DNA of 64,000 nt, from the NCBI GenBank assembly GCA_001600615.1, contig BCKK01000001.1, positions 2,795,826 through 2,859,825 on the forward strand, given 5' to 3'. This DNA is from Dioszegia crocea (taxonomy: Eukaryota; Basidiomycota; Tremellomycetes; Tremellales; Bulleribasidiaceae). How positions within the stretch are numbered: position 1 is the first letter of the stretch; each line of letters opens with the position of its first letter. Made by a program: the position numbers and the translations under genes. Of this stretch, positions 21,160 to 31,967 are shown piece by piece. The notes under the pieces are model-generated. The model saw nothing but the letters and a program-made list of their open reading frames with translations. It ran no database searches and was not told the origin of the DNA.

Positions 21160-22524
21160 ATGACTACATCCTACGATAGCAGTAGCGAATCGGCAGATCC
21201 CGGCTATGAGTCGGTGGTCTATGACAGCGACATCGAAAGCTCCAAAAGTTCAGTCTCAGAAACGGAATTCCGTCCCCAAACTCCTTTGAAGACAAATCTC
21301 TCCTACACTTCGTCGTTGGACGAGTGGGTCATATCCTACATCGGTACTTCAATCCCATTTCTTTCCTCACTGGATATATGCGATCCCCGCTCCATGAGCA
21401 ACTCGGATGCTAACGAGACACCGGTAACCTCCCGCTTCTCCGGGTCATTCACGCCCACATCCCCTCCGACAAATTGGAACACGATCAGTGAGCCGGAACT
21501 CTACTCCACACTTCTCAACATCTGCAGACAACCAATTGAGTCGCTTGGAACAGATGGTGGTTCCAGGAGCCAAGATACGGAGGAGTCGGGTATTTCCCAA
21601 AGCGCATGGAGCTCCGACAGCAGCACATCGTCTGGTGGAGCCTCCTCTCAATACAGCGGACTTGCCACAGCTATCAGTCACCTCAAAGCGCCGTTCTTCA
21701 GCAGATCACCAATCACAATGAGCAAATTGTCAATCTCTAACCCGATCGATACCCAAAGCTGTGGTTTCAACCCCGTGCAGCGCAATCTTGCGATCATAAA
21801 GTACCGCGAAAAACACGGCCAAGCTCTGACAGCCAGCGAGCCGACAACAGGAGATCGACCTGACAACATAGTATCAGACTCGAGTCACATACCCAGTACA
21901 GGAGAGGAAAGTTCCTTCACATCGGCGAGGAGGAGTCTCCACGACAAGGGGTCGTACTCCGTCTCGCTCGAAGACGGGTCCTCAAACACCACCCAAGACA
22001 TCACAGCGACTAATACCAGCTACCCCAACTCTGACTCTACCGCATCAGCTCGTTCCTCAAGCCTCCCTCCCTCGACATCCAGCAGCAGAGGTTTCCTGTC
22101 CTCGAGACTCCCAAGCGCCATTCGATCAACATATGCCAGCACTGCTTCCAACTTCAAATCTGCCTATGACAACACAGGCTCTCACCTGGCCAAAATGGGC
22201 CGATTTGCTGTGTCGAAATGCAATGGGTACGTCTCGGAACCGAGCACAGCCTACTCAGAGCATTTGCCCTCGTCGAGCAGTGCAACGGGCGGTACAAGCT
22301 CACTTCACGATACGTTCCTCAAAAGCCGCTTTACGTCAAGTCTACGACAAGCCGAGTCCCGCACGCGGAGACTTTTCTCAAGAGTGACGGGACCGACATC
22401 AGTCTATAGGCAGAAGCAGAGGGGCGTGAGGGGTCTTGCGATAGGTAGTCCGACGTCCATGGCGAGTACCGGTCGGGACGATGAGTCAGTCCGTAGCGTC
22501 CGGGCATATCCGCTTTGGATTTAA
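21160..22524 (+). CDS. Ser/Thr-rich intronless protein of unknown function
   Basis: Single-exon gene of 454 aa among intron-rich neighbours; first ATG at 21160 (MTTSYDSSSESADPGYES). Very rich in Ser, Thr and Gly, with acidic patches at the N-terminus and basic ones at the C-terminus. Probably disordered except NPVQRNLAIIKYREKHGQAL, a predicted helix, and a segment with LPSAIRSTYASTASNFKSAY. Towards the end are Arg-rich stretches (RQAESRTRRLFSRVTG). Numerous S/T-P and R-x-x-S sites suggest phosphorylation. No signal peptide, membrane segment or known domain. The long open frame with normal codon use and no introns supports coding. It might be a lineage-specific regulator, but no function can be named. 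Confidence 0.6.
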   Translation: MTTSYDSSSESADPGYESVVYDSDIESSKSSVSETEFRPQTPLKTNLSYTSSLDEWVISYIGTSIPFLSSLDICDPRSMSNSDANETPVTSRFSGSFTPTSPPTNWNTISEPELYSTLLNICRQPIESLGTDGGSRSQDTEESGISQSAWSSDSSTSSGGASSQYSGLATAISHLKAPFFSRSPITMSKLSISNPIDTQSCGFNPVQRNLAIIKYREKHGQALTASEPTTGDRPDNIVSDSSHIPSTGEESSFTSARRSLHDKGSYSVSLEDGSSNTTQDITATNTSYPNSDSTASARSSSLPPSTSSSRGFLSSRLPSAIRSTYASTASNFKSAYDNTGSHLAKMGRFAVSKCNGYVSEPSTAYSEHLPSSSSATGGTSSLHDTFLKSRFTSSLRQAESRTRRLFSRVTGPTSVYRQKQRGVRGLAIGSPTSMASTGRDDESVRSVRAYPLWI

Positions 22525-22799
22525 ATCAAGGTATGGAATGCGTCCCATACACATGCATACATTTGGAGACCAGTAGACTGTCATAGGTAGCTGCAATCCT
22601 CTCGGAGACTCGCAGTGATAGGGCCACTCCGCAACAGTCGATCATTTACAGGTCTTTCCGGCGGAAAGGACTGTTACGGCATTGAGATTCGGGACGCGAC
22701 AAGCTTACGACGCGACTGAGGCTGCGATATACAATAGTGATCATCCTGCATTCATCAGGCCTCTGAGCGGTCAATTGCACCTGCTGGGACCACGCCATA

Positions 22800-23705
22800 A
22801 TGGCGGATGAGGACTACTACTCCATCCAGTCAATCCTTGCTGAGAACCACGTAAGTCTGAAAGGGCAAACATTTTGGCAGCAAGTAACGAAAGCTTACTC
22901 CAACAGAAATTAACATGCAGCTTCACCCTCAATGTCGGTGGACTGGGATACCTTGAGGGTGGGACGGACATGGATGTACGCTCTGACTAGTCGCCGACGA
23001 AAAGTAGTGCTGACTTGGCAACAGCTGCAAGAAAACGCTAAAGTGGAACTCCCTTTTTGGCTCGCTCAGACATTGTCCATCAAGTGAGTCTGGTGTGGAT
23101 TGAGGTTCACCTCGCGCCGTCGTTGGATATTGATACACGGCAGTGAATTTACCACTTTCCCACTCCCTCAACCATTCTCGCCACGCGTCAAATCGGCCCT
23201 GAACGCTTCAGCACCATCTGTCAAGCTCTCAAATCAGGTAGGGACGAACGGATGGTGGTATCGATGGGGAAGCAAGATTGCAGATGTGTAAGCTCGCACG
23301 TTCCAGTCAATATCTTCTTCAAACTGACAAAGTCAGGCTGGACGATAAGCCACAGGCCGACCTCCTGAAGATGCTGTTCCGGGTATATTTACTTGTTGAT
23401 GTTTTTGTTACCACCGAAGTCCGCTGACCAGGTCAGGCTTTTGTTGCTCGTCTACCACCCCTCCAAGACCTTTCGGCACACCACGCGTCTAGCGATCACT
23501 CCATCCCAGAATCTGGTGCGGGTACAGGGGAAAACTTCAGGGAAGGCATGGAAGGGGATGAACGGGAATGTAAGATCCTTCGACTGCATCGCACCACATA
23601 ATCTGGCTGATATGTCCAGTATTCAGGACAGGGCAAGAATCCGGGCAAATGATCAAGGCGTGGTATGATTCCTCTTGGGGTCAGAAGGCGTTCGCAAAGC
23701 GATGA
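22800..23705 (+). CDS. PSF3: GINS complex subunit Psf3
   Basis: Subunit of the GINS tetramer that joins Cdc45 and Mcm2-7 to make the replicative CMG helicase. Seven exons: 22800-22850 (MADEDYYSIQSILAENH), 22907-22975 (KLTCSFTLNVGGLGYLEGG), then LQENAKVELPFWLAQTLSI, NEFTTFPLPQPFSPRVKSAL, WYRWGSKIADV, a helix from LDDKPQADLLKMLF, and a last exon ending AWYDSSWGQKAFAKR. The order (DDILAEN-type start, GLGYL, VELPFWLA, PLPKPFS) is diagnostic for Psf3. The stop at 23703-23705 lies 48 bp from the NUP57 stop on the other strand, so the 3' UTRs probably overlap. Every exon joint keeps the frame. Confidence 0.92.
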
Positions 23706-23753
23706 CCTGACTTCGCATCGATTGTTATAATGTAGCCATATGCATATTCCCCC

Positions 23754-25652
23754 CTACGAGGCATTCCGCTCTTGGGACGATATCAGCCCTAAGCCGTCGC
23801 GCATGACATCCGCATCGAACACGGCATTTGTGGCCAGGTCGTTCAGTTTCTGTAGAGCCATCTGCTGAGTTGACAGCACCTGCATAATCAGCGAAGCCCA
23901 GACCGAGAAATGTCGTACATACCTCGGCGACCTCCCCAAGCACTCGCTCGTCGGTCAACCAGGCTTCCTTTTCCCCTCCGTCACTTCTCTTTCCTCGATA
24001 CCGCCTCAATTCCTCCACCTGACCCCAAAGCTCATTCACTTGTCCCATCATCTTTGCCCCGCCTCCCTTCTTCGGTGTCCCCGACCCTGAGATCTGCGCC
24101 ACGCCGTATCCCTTCAGCGACCCAACTGCAGAGGTCTTTTTCCCATCCAGCTCCGCCTTGACAGCCTCCAACGTCTTTTTCGTTTCGAGTTCTTCTGGTC
24201 GAAGGGCACTGGATTGAAGGGAGGGGATGAAAGCGGGAGACTCTCCAGCAAGGCGAATCAAGCGATGTTGTAATTGGGTAAGATGTGTTTGAAGGGAGGA
24301 GAGCCGAATGGACGTAGTAAGATTCGATTGTCGTGATAAGGTCGTGAGAGCTTGAGATATTTCCTGCAATCATTAGCATACAGCCTAGGCGCGGGAGACA
24401 GGACAGTCTATTCACCTTGATCTTCTGCTGGTGTATACTCGCTATTTGCTCCTGCATTTGCGATCTCTTCTTCACATCCGCCCACCCAGTAGCTACGACC
24501 GGTACCATACTGACTCATCAGCATGTTCCATAAGCATGTTCCGATGGTACTTACCTAGATGGATCTGGGTTCTCCCGCACCGCTTTGGTCCATTTCGCGT
24601 CGTCATTTGCTGCTGAAGGCCGCCCATACTGCTGTGCCTGGCCCGACTCGACAACATTGTAGAAGAAATACTATTTGCGTCAGCGCTCTGGCAAGTCTCA
24701 CTGCTGAAAACCTACCTTGAATCGGCACTCTGGGCTGTTCGAGTCCCATGCCCGCTGCACAGCCATCATCCGCTCTTCGATGTTCACCTCGGGTCTCTGC
24801 GCCCTGCCCGCTGTGCTTGCCCCAAGCACATTTTGCGCCCCACTAGTCGAAGCAAACATCTGCTGTTGCTGAGGTTGCGTTTGTGGTTGCGAATTGCTGA
24901 AAGAAAACATCCCTGAAGGTTGCTGTTGAGATTGGCTGTTATTGCCGAAGAGGGATGATTGTTGAGGCTGCGAGGGCTGAGTATTTCCGAAAAGTGAGCT
25001 CTGCTGTTGATTGGGCTGCTGAGCTGTGTTGCCTGTCGACGCTCCCGGCTGCTGGTTCGTGCTCATGCCGCCAAACAGACCTCCGCCCTGCTGCTGGTTC
25101 GAAGTGGTGCTACCGAAGAGCCCGCCGTTCTGCTGAGGCTGAGTATTTGTCGATCCGAACAGTCCTCCAGTTGGTGCCGCCGGTGTCTGCTCCTTCAGCG
25201 CTGCACAAGCGGTAGTAGTCTGACCAGCGACTTACACCTCCAAACAAAGAGCTCGGCTGCTGATTCTGCTGCTGCTGCTGAGGAGCGCCGAATAATGAAG
25301 TCGACCCCTGCGCTGCCGGCTGCGAGTTACTAGCGCTAGGTCCACCGAAGGTGAATCCGGTCTTGCCGAATGGATTAGGTGGTTGGGTTGACTGAGAGGC
25401 CGCATTGCCAGCTGCAGCAGGCTGCTGGCCGCCAAACATATTGTTGGAGGGAGCTGCATTGTTTTGTGCAGGTGCAGCTTGGTAATCAGCGGCAGTCCAT
25501 ACATACCTAGACGTGTCCTCATGGGGCCGCTAATGCAGGTAAACCTACCTCCGAAAAGGGACGAACCGCCAGCGGCAGGTGTCGCGCCTGGAAGCCTTCA
25601 GCGCGATACCTTTTCGGATTGAGTCAATTTTCTCACCAAATGTAAATACCAT
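23754..25652 (-). CDS. NUP57: Nucleoporin Nup57 (Nup54 family)
   Basis: FG-repeat nucleoporin of the central-channel Nup62-Nup58-Nup54 (Nsp1-Nup49-Nup57) complex. The first coding exon has only 16 nt (25652-25637); splicing gives MVFTFGATPAAGGSSLFG. The N-half has many GLFG/SLFG and FG repeats in Gln/Asn-rich linkers (SLFGNTQPSQ, SSLFGNNSQS, GMFSFSNSQ). Then PECRFKYFFYNVV, QYGRPSAANDAKW and ENPDPS with VPVVATGWADVKKR are the conserved Nup54 entry. The C-half is coiled coil (MQEQIASIHQQKIKEISQAL, LQTHLTQLQHRLIRL, MGQVNELWGQVEELRRY) used for trimer assembly. The last exon reads VLSTQQMALQKLNDL. Convergent with PSF3. Confidence 0.9.
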
Positions 25653-25919
25653 GATGCTCTACCGGAGGGTATGACAGCTGTGTGAGCTGCACTGCGATGG
25701 CTAGTATTATAGATGAGGTATGATTGTGTAGTATGGTCAAAATCACCCTCAAGAAGGTCAAGGGAATTCTGCTTCCGTCGGATCATCCACTATCAAGATG
25801 AGTCAATCTTTAGGGGCACTCGGCGGTACATTGAAAGACAAGTGACCACAACGTGCTGGGAGGACCAGCAACGATGGCTGTACAGGGCCCGAGGTAGATC
25901 AATTTACATTCATACTGCC

Positions 25920-27759
25920 CTATGACCCCAGTTCGGCAATCACCTTCTCCCACCAAGCCTTCTCCGTATCGCCGAGCTGTACTTCTTCATCCTCAAGATC
26001 ACTAATCCACCGCCGGACATCCCTCTCTGCCGGTCGCCGATCACTGGCTACCCCCTTGAGTAGGACGAACAATTGCGCCATCCCCTGGTTCAATCGCCCC
26101 TTCGTAGCCAGCAACAGCTCCATCTCTGACGCGAACAGACATGTCCGAATCTGCTGCAGCACTACTTCCCTGCTGAGGACCTCCATGTCCCAGCCCCGCG
26201 CAGCAGGTATGTCGGCTGAGCTCGCCATGACAGCATCTATCTTGACCCAAGATATCCCCAAGCCTTCTCCTGCTCTCCCAGCATACGTCACAGCGTTGTC
26301 GACCAACTGTCCCAGATTCCTCTGCGCCGTTTCGTTTACGGGTGCAAGCCTCGCCCGAGCTAGACTGGCCTTGCTGAGCTCTAGCAGAACGCTCGGTCGG
26401 AACTCTTTCGGTGTTTCGGGAGTGAGGGGGAGTTCGAGTGCTTTGGTCAAAAAGGTGATGGATTGTGAATGATGGAACCATGCTTGTTGAGCAAGAGGGT
26501 TGGGACCCGGTGGGAGCTGGACAGAGAGGAACATGCTTCGGTTGGCGATCTTGGAATGGCATTCCGAGAGCGTCATGATGATTTCCGCCCGAATTGTCGG
26601 TTCGTCGGGTGTCTGCACATCGAGGGAGTCGAGCAGCCGTGATAGTGCCGCAGATGCACCTTCGAGGCTCTGCAGGCTGCCAGAGCCGGGAGTGGCATGC
26701 GACTTAAATAGGTCCCAGATGATCCCGTCCATCGATAGCAAGACTTTCATCTCTGCCAAGTCTAGCTCCGACTGGCGTCCCGGTGGACACCATTGCGCAG
26801 CCCGGTCGAGGATTGAGCGGACCGCAACTTGTTGTGGCTCCTCTGGTAGCTGGAGCGGATCTGAAGAGATCCATAGAGATAGATGAATGTCGACCAGAGC
26901 GAGAACAGTGTCGATGAGTGAAGAGGGGGTGGGGAGGTGGAGTTCATATGTCGCTTCGTCCCCGGCTGCTTCATCAACCTCCATATCCTCTGGTGCAGTT
27001 TCATCCTCTGTAGACTCTGCTGTAGCATCTACCGCCTCCTCTGTCGCCTCCTCATCCTGCTGCTCCACTGTCGTGCGCAGATGATCCTCTTGGCCCTGAA
27101 GTACCCGATCAAGGACATCCCGTCCTTCTTCCCGGCACTGCCGGACCGCCTCCAGACTACCTTCGTCCAATTCTTCCAGCATGTCCGCTAGAGTTGTACA
27201 GGATTGAGCGAGGTTGAAACCAGCGTCCAGCTGTAGAACTGATGACTCAGTACTTGAGATAGCTTTTCGATAGAGGTCGATCGACTGCTTCAAGTACTCG
27301 ACTGCCGAAGGAGGTAGTAGGAAGGCGGTGGCTAGCGTGTAGAGGACCCTCGCTCTAGCTTGCTGTCAGCGGGTATCGAAGTTGGGTGGGGAGGAGCACT
27401 TACTGATTATATGCCGAGTCATAACTCTGTTCCATCTCATAGGCCTTCTGATAAAGCTCCAAAGACCGTTCGTAGTTCCGTTGAGCCTTGGGAGATCAGC
27501 ATTTTGGTCGTCGTCTTCTCTTCTGACAGTCACTTACCCTATCTCCATCTCGATATCTTTCTCCCTTCTCTTCAAACTCTACACCGCCTGATCCGTAAGC
27601 GACAGGCCGTAATCTGTATGTTGCGGACTCACCATCGATGGCTTCCTCATACGTATCGTACGTCACTTCCCGCTTGTTTTTTCCAGCTTTCTTGTTGTGA
27701 CGAGCAGGAGAATTGTCATCCTCTCTAGCCCGTCTTTTCTGCTGTGCTTTGGGTGCCAT
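25920..27759 (-). CDS. TPR-repeat protein of unknown role
   Basis: Start MAPKAQQKRRAREDDN at 27759; an in-frame ATG at 27828 would add 23 residues. The basic N-terminus (RRAREDD, NKKAGKNKRE) looks like a nuclear localisation signal. A 45-nt GTGAGT...CAG intron, a multiple of three, lies inside exon 1 and would give EEAIDGGVEFEEKGERYRDG. Next comes a TPR-like pair: RNYERSLELYQKAYEMEQSY and SAYNQARVLYTLATAFLLPP, then YLKQSIDLYRKAIS. This joint only works with the acceptor GCTAG at the third exon. A Glu-rich acidic loop (about residues 190-230) and a helical C-half with more TPR-like helices (LAQQAWFHHSQSITFLTKAL) follow. A conserved fungal TPR family is likely, but I do not recognise a named orthologue. 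Confidence 0.72.
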
Positions 27760-28356
27760 GCTACTGATATGGGTCGAAGAGGTAGATGATAAGTGAGGCT
27801 TGGACATCTTCGTCTTCGTCATCCACATCCACCAAATTCTTCATGCCGGCATTGATCTGACTGAGCTTCAGCAGCCTGGCGCCTGTGAGGCTGCAAATCA
27901 AACTCTCCGTCTCCCCCTACGCTGTCACACCCGATGAATCAGCCGCAGAATCGCCGGAGACGAAGATTCGACAGTATCCGACATGATTTGCTCGAAAAAG
28001 GAATAAGGGCGAGTAAGCTCATTGCTTTCGAGTATCGATTTAGGTCCGAATCTACTCGAGTCGTCTCAAGACGGAGTCATGGTTGAGGCCTGAGGGGGTA
28101 TAGAGGTATCTTATCGGGTATGCCCAGGATTAAAGGATTGGACGCAGCCCGAGGTAGATAGACCGGGGTTCCCATCCTTTGATGGCCGTCACACACTCGC
28201 TGACCCAATCCTTTGATGCCCCTGACGGACCTGACCTCCTCAACACAGTCCTCCCAGTTGCCCTTTGGGCTTGTTCTCATCCGCCACTTCTCTCCCCGAT
28301 TCCACCGCATTCTTGTGGGTTATTCTGGACCCCCTCTCCTTGCTACTCAGGCGCAA
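27760..28356. other. Divergent intergenic region
   Basis: 597 bp between divergent genes. It contains two copies of ATCCTTTGATG (about 28172 and 28208). The + frame of the next gene stays open back to 28216, so the first ~140 bp before 28357 may be coding instead. No RNA gene seen. Confidence 0.45.
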
Positions 28357-30303
28357 ATGTCCCTTCAACAATATTCCAACACCTCGGGCGAAAACCCACA
28401 AACAGGCGGTTCGGCAGACTCCCGTCATCCCCCATCCACCGTCCCCTCCCCCTATTCTCGTCCTATCCCCATCGATCAGTATGCTCAACCCTCTCTCCCC
28501 AATCAGGTTTCCACCCTGTCTCCCTCCCCTCCTGGTGATGATCCTCGACTTATAACATATCCCCCATCACACACCGCACCTACGATGATGTCCGGCTATT
28601 ATCCCAACGATTATCATCAGGGATACGGCATGACCCAGTCGCAGTACCATCCCCAGTCCCACTATCCTCATCCCTACTACTCGTGTAACTCCGGTCCGCA
28701 CGCGCGATACCCTGCCTCCGCCCACTGCCCGTCTACCCCTCCCTCCACTGCGAATACCTTGCCACAAGCGCATCTGGACAGACATGGACACAATATGACC
28801 CGTGATCAAGCTCATTCTCAATTACAAGCCCAATCCTATTATCCTTATCCCCACTATACATCCCCATACAACCCTGCGCAATACTCATACCCTGCCTATC
28901 CTCCATACACCAGTCATTCTACCACACCGCCACTCGCCAATGAACCGCGGAACGGCGGTATCGAGACAGTGGGACCTTCAACTCTCGGATCTGTGATTCA
29001 TCCGTCTTCAACATCTTCAACCACGGGTCTCTCGCAGCTGCCACCTCACACCACTCTCGATTTTCACTACACCGCACCTACGGATGTCGTCCCCGATGCC
29101 CAGCCTCAGCCAGCAATCGATGGAACTGCAGCATATCCTACGACATCCACTGGGCCCTCTCCGTCGGTATTCGAGGCACCATCTGAGCAGTCTGCTCATG
29201 TCACCGCCAGCCACACCACCCTTGCCCCCTCGCCTGCCCCGATAACCCCGCACACTGCGACGCTCGTGCCTATACCCATCCCTCCTTCTATCTCACCAAT
29301 GACCCCAGCCACAACTTCGGAACCATCCTCTGCCACGGTGCCCAGTGCGACTGTTGTCGAAGCATCCGCGCTTCCGTTGTCATTGGACTTGGCCACTTTG
29401 GAAATTGCGAGAAAGCTGTTCGATGCAGATAACCGACTTGCAGCACATCAGCTCGCCCTTGCCCAATCCTCAAACGCGGCACTTATAGCGCAAACAATCG
29501 TGGACACCAGCCCTTCCTACGCGCCCACAAAGCCGCTCCATCCCCCAGACTCGGACAGACAGCCATGTCATCAGGACAGATATCACCGATCGGAGGTGGA
29601 AGATTGGAGGGATACAGAAGTTGATCACGATGATTTCTACGATGATCCACGCCCTCAGACTCCTCCACGCAGTCGGCGAAGAAGACCAAGACGCCGAGAG
29701 CACATGAGTGAGGCGAGAGATCATGAGAAGAATTATGGATCTGCAGGCAGTGGCGGCAGCCTAAAATCTGCCGCGAGAATAGGTTCGGCACTCGGCAGCG
29801 TTGTCAGGGGCGTCTCAGGTTGGTCTAGAGCGCTGTTCACCGCCATGGCCAGCCCGACATCCACCTATCCAGAACCAACCGGGGACGATAATTACGACCG
29901 ACGAGATCCCGACGCCGGGCGGTCGTCTTCGCGCGATAGAAGGGCACATCGCCGTTCGGACGGATATCGGGGTCACCGGTTCGAAGACGATGATTCATCG
30001 TCTTATGAGCGTCGCAGAGGTCGACAAAGAGATCTGCGTCCTCAAATCCGGGTGGACTCTTTTGACGATGAGGCGGATTCTGCCACGACGAGGTTTGGTG
30101 ACCAGGGATGGAGCTCTAGGCAATCGGTGAGAGAGGCGGAATTCGGTCTAGCCCGGGAGACGAAGAAGGACAAGCGGCAAGCGAAAAAGAGGGAGAAGAA
30201 GCGCAAGAAGATGGACAAGAAGTGGGAGAAGGAGTCGCGCAAGAGTAGCCGGCATTTGGAGAAAAGTCGAACCAAGTCTAGGCGTGGAAGCAGGAACTAC
30301 TGA
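28357..30303 (+). CDS. Pro/Tyr/Ser-rich protein with basic tail, unknown function
   Basis: Intronless frame of about 648 aa from ATG 28357 (MSLQQYSNTSGENPQTGG); the frame extends upstream to ATG 28216. The N-third is a Pro/Tyr/His/Ser prion-like domain with repeated YP, SYPY and HPYY motifs (YPHPYYS, YPYPHYTSPYNP, YSYPAYPPYTS), like those that drive condensation of RNA-binding proteins. A single ordered helix follows (LDLATLEIARKLFDADNRLA, then HQLALAQSSNAALIAQTIV). The second half is charged: RSRRRRPRRREH, acidic/arginine patches with RHS-type repeats, and a Lys-rich tail (KKDKRQAKKREKKRKKMDKK) like a nuclear or nucleolar signal. No RRM, zinc finger or membrane segment. A condensate or nuclear role is inference. 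Confidence 0.6.
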   Translation: MSLQQYSNTSGENPQTGGSADSRHPPSTVPSPYSRPIPIDQYAQPSLPNQVSTLSPSPPGDDPRLITYPPSHTAPTMMSGYYPNDYHQGYGMTQSQYHPQSHYPHPYYSCNSGPHARYPASAHCPSTPPSTANTLPQAHLDRHGHNMTRDQAHSQLQAQSYYPYPHYTSPYNPAQYSYPAYPPYTSHSTTPPLANEPRNGGIETVGPSTLGSVIHPSSTSSTTGLSQLPPHTTLDFHYTAPTDVVPDAQPQPAIDGTAAYPTTSTGPSPSVFEAPSEQSAHVTASHTTLAPSPAPITPHTATLVPIPIPPSISPMTPATTSEPSSATVPSATVVEASALPLSLDLATLEIARKLFDADNRLAAHQLALAQSSNAALIAQTIVDTSPSYAPTKPLHPPDSDRQPCHQDRYHRSEVEDWRDTEVDHDDFYDDPRPQTPPRSRRRRPRRREHMSEARDHEKNYGSAGSGGSLKSAARIGSALGSVVRGVSGWSRALFTAMASPTSTYPEPTGDDNYDRRDPDAGRSSSRDRRAHRRSDGYRGHRFEDDDSSSYERRRGRQRDLRPQIRVDSFDDEADSATTRFGDQGWSSRQSVREAEFGLARETKKDKRQAKKREKKRKKMDKKWEKESRKSSRHLEKSRTKSRRGSRNY

Positions 30304-30340
30304 TTGTGAATGTATCTAGTGATTTGTGTTGCCGCCTAAC

Positions 30341-30368
30341 GATGCCAGAAAAGAGATGCCAGAAAAGA
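30341..30368. repeat. Two tandem copies of a 14-bp unit
   Basis: GATGCCAGAAAAGA occurs twice in a row (30341-30354 and 30355-30368), followed by a partial third start (GATCCCAG). It lies 38 bp after the stop of the upstream gene, in its probable 3' UTR. Only a minor repeat. Confidence 0.8.
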
Positions 30369-30470
30369 GATCCCAGATTGTTCACCTTGACAAAGCTGAA
30401 TTTCCCAAAGATAGCTTCATGATCACATCTATAGATACTTGACCCCAAATACCATAACCCGTGTTCCTCC

Positions 30471-31704
30471 CTACGCATCCTTCGCCGCTTGGCTGAGAGA
30501 TCGATCGTCCCTGATGTAATCGACACCTTTTCGGATCTGCTCCAGGAAGACAAACATGAAGATGGTATTTGGTGTCAGTCGGACTAAAACGTCAGCCAAC
30601 TATCCTTGGCTCTACTAAGACATCCATCACTTACTCCATGCAGGTAGCCAACCTCTGAATAGGAATCTTGGACCCTCAGCTTTCATGGATTCCGTCAAGA
30701 TTGACATCACACCCTGTCCTGCGCCCTTCTGGTTCATCACTCTGCTTTTCAGCACGTCGGCGGGGGCGCAAATTGTCGTGGCGATAGTCCCGGCGAGTGC
30801 TGATGCTGTGAAGTGAAGGGGCATGCCCTCAGAGAGGATGTTATGGGAGAGGATGGCGTCTTTGAAGAAGTCATAGGATACTAGTTGAGATGCAGTCATC
30901 AATATGGCTCGGACCTAGCTTATCAGCATAAGTCCTTGGGCGGGAATCTGGGAACCCACAGTATTTGGCGCAAGACCTCGAATCAGACTCGACCCTCCCT
31001 CATCCTTCACCATCCGGTAGACGCCTTGCAGCGCGTTCCTATAGTTGACGCGTTGCTCCGCAGGTTTAGTGGGGTCAGCAACCATCCTGCGAAGTCAGAG
31101 CAAGCACGACACTCTCATAGATCGCTCCAATGACTCACCGGACAAGAATGATATCTGCCGGGTTCCCGGCAAGACCACCCAGAGCTCCAGCACCACTAGC
31201 ACACATGACCAGCTCGAGCGTTGAGAGTTTCTTCCCGCCCTTAGCCATCTCCGTCTTGAGCTTGTCATACGCTCCTAGTCTGACTATTGAGTAGGTCATC
31301 TGTCGGAAGATAGACGCGCTGAGTCCGGTATACAGCCCTCGGACACCTGATATGTCAGCTCAAGCTCTATCCTACCAAACGGCCATGAGCTCACCTGCGG
31401 TCTGTAGAACATCCTTGATTGACCGGACGAAGGTGGTTTTGTGAGCGGCTGTTTGCATTCGCCTGCCAGTTCGTGAGCTTGAGGTTGTATGGCGGATCAC
31501 AATGACTCACACTCGCATGACATCAAGAGGGTGCGTGCAGCACGCCGCCACTAGGCTTATCAGTATAGAGATAGAGCAACGTAGGCAAATTTGAAGACCC
31601 ACTTGAAGCTGCAGCTCCTCCTATCCTGTTCAAATTCAGTCAGAGAAAAGAACGCCTGCCAAAGAAACTCACCAGAACGGATAGCTCTTGGATTGAGGTG
31701 CCAT
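30471..31704 (-). CDS. DIC1: Mitochondrial dicarboxylate carrier (Dic1 type)
   Basis: Inner-membrane solute carrier that exchanges malate or succinate for phosphate. Start MAPQSKSYPFW at 31704. A 32-nt first coding exon and a 23-nt second exon (31625-31603) assemble to FWIGGAAASMAACCTHPLD. The three SLC25 repeats carry PLDVMRVRM, PADIILVRM and PADVLKSRVMN. The second repeat PADxxxVRM is characteristic of dicarboxylate carriers; the third is near-identical in pattern to yeast Dic1 (APADVLKSRVMN). The end reads RLTPNTIFMFVFLEQIRKG. The start is 263 bp from the divergent TRIC-like gene. The many tiny 5' exons would defeat simple gene finders. Oxaloacetate or thiosulfate transport by related carriers cannot be excluded. 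Confidence 0.88.
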
Positions 31705-31967
31705 CTTGTCAGATGACCTATACACGTAGCGAAGCAACGCACAATTTCGCTGACCCAGCAGGGGAAATTCAGACTTTTCCTGGCATTACGGCATAGGTTT
31801 CGGACTAATCCGATGGGTCAGTTGGGTGAGGATCTTGCAGAGCCAAAGCTGCCAGACCCAACAACACATTCCTCCTTGTCCCATTGCCCAGCGTTCGCTT
31901 CTTGCAGCCTTACCAAGTCGCGACGAAACGTCGAGGTCAAGCTCTGAGGCGGATATCTGGATTCAGG

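Noticed and set aside
28077..28310. 77-codon minus frame between the TPR gene and the Pro-rich gene
   Set aside because: Overlaps the 5' flank of the + gene and shows no recognisable product.
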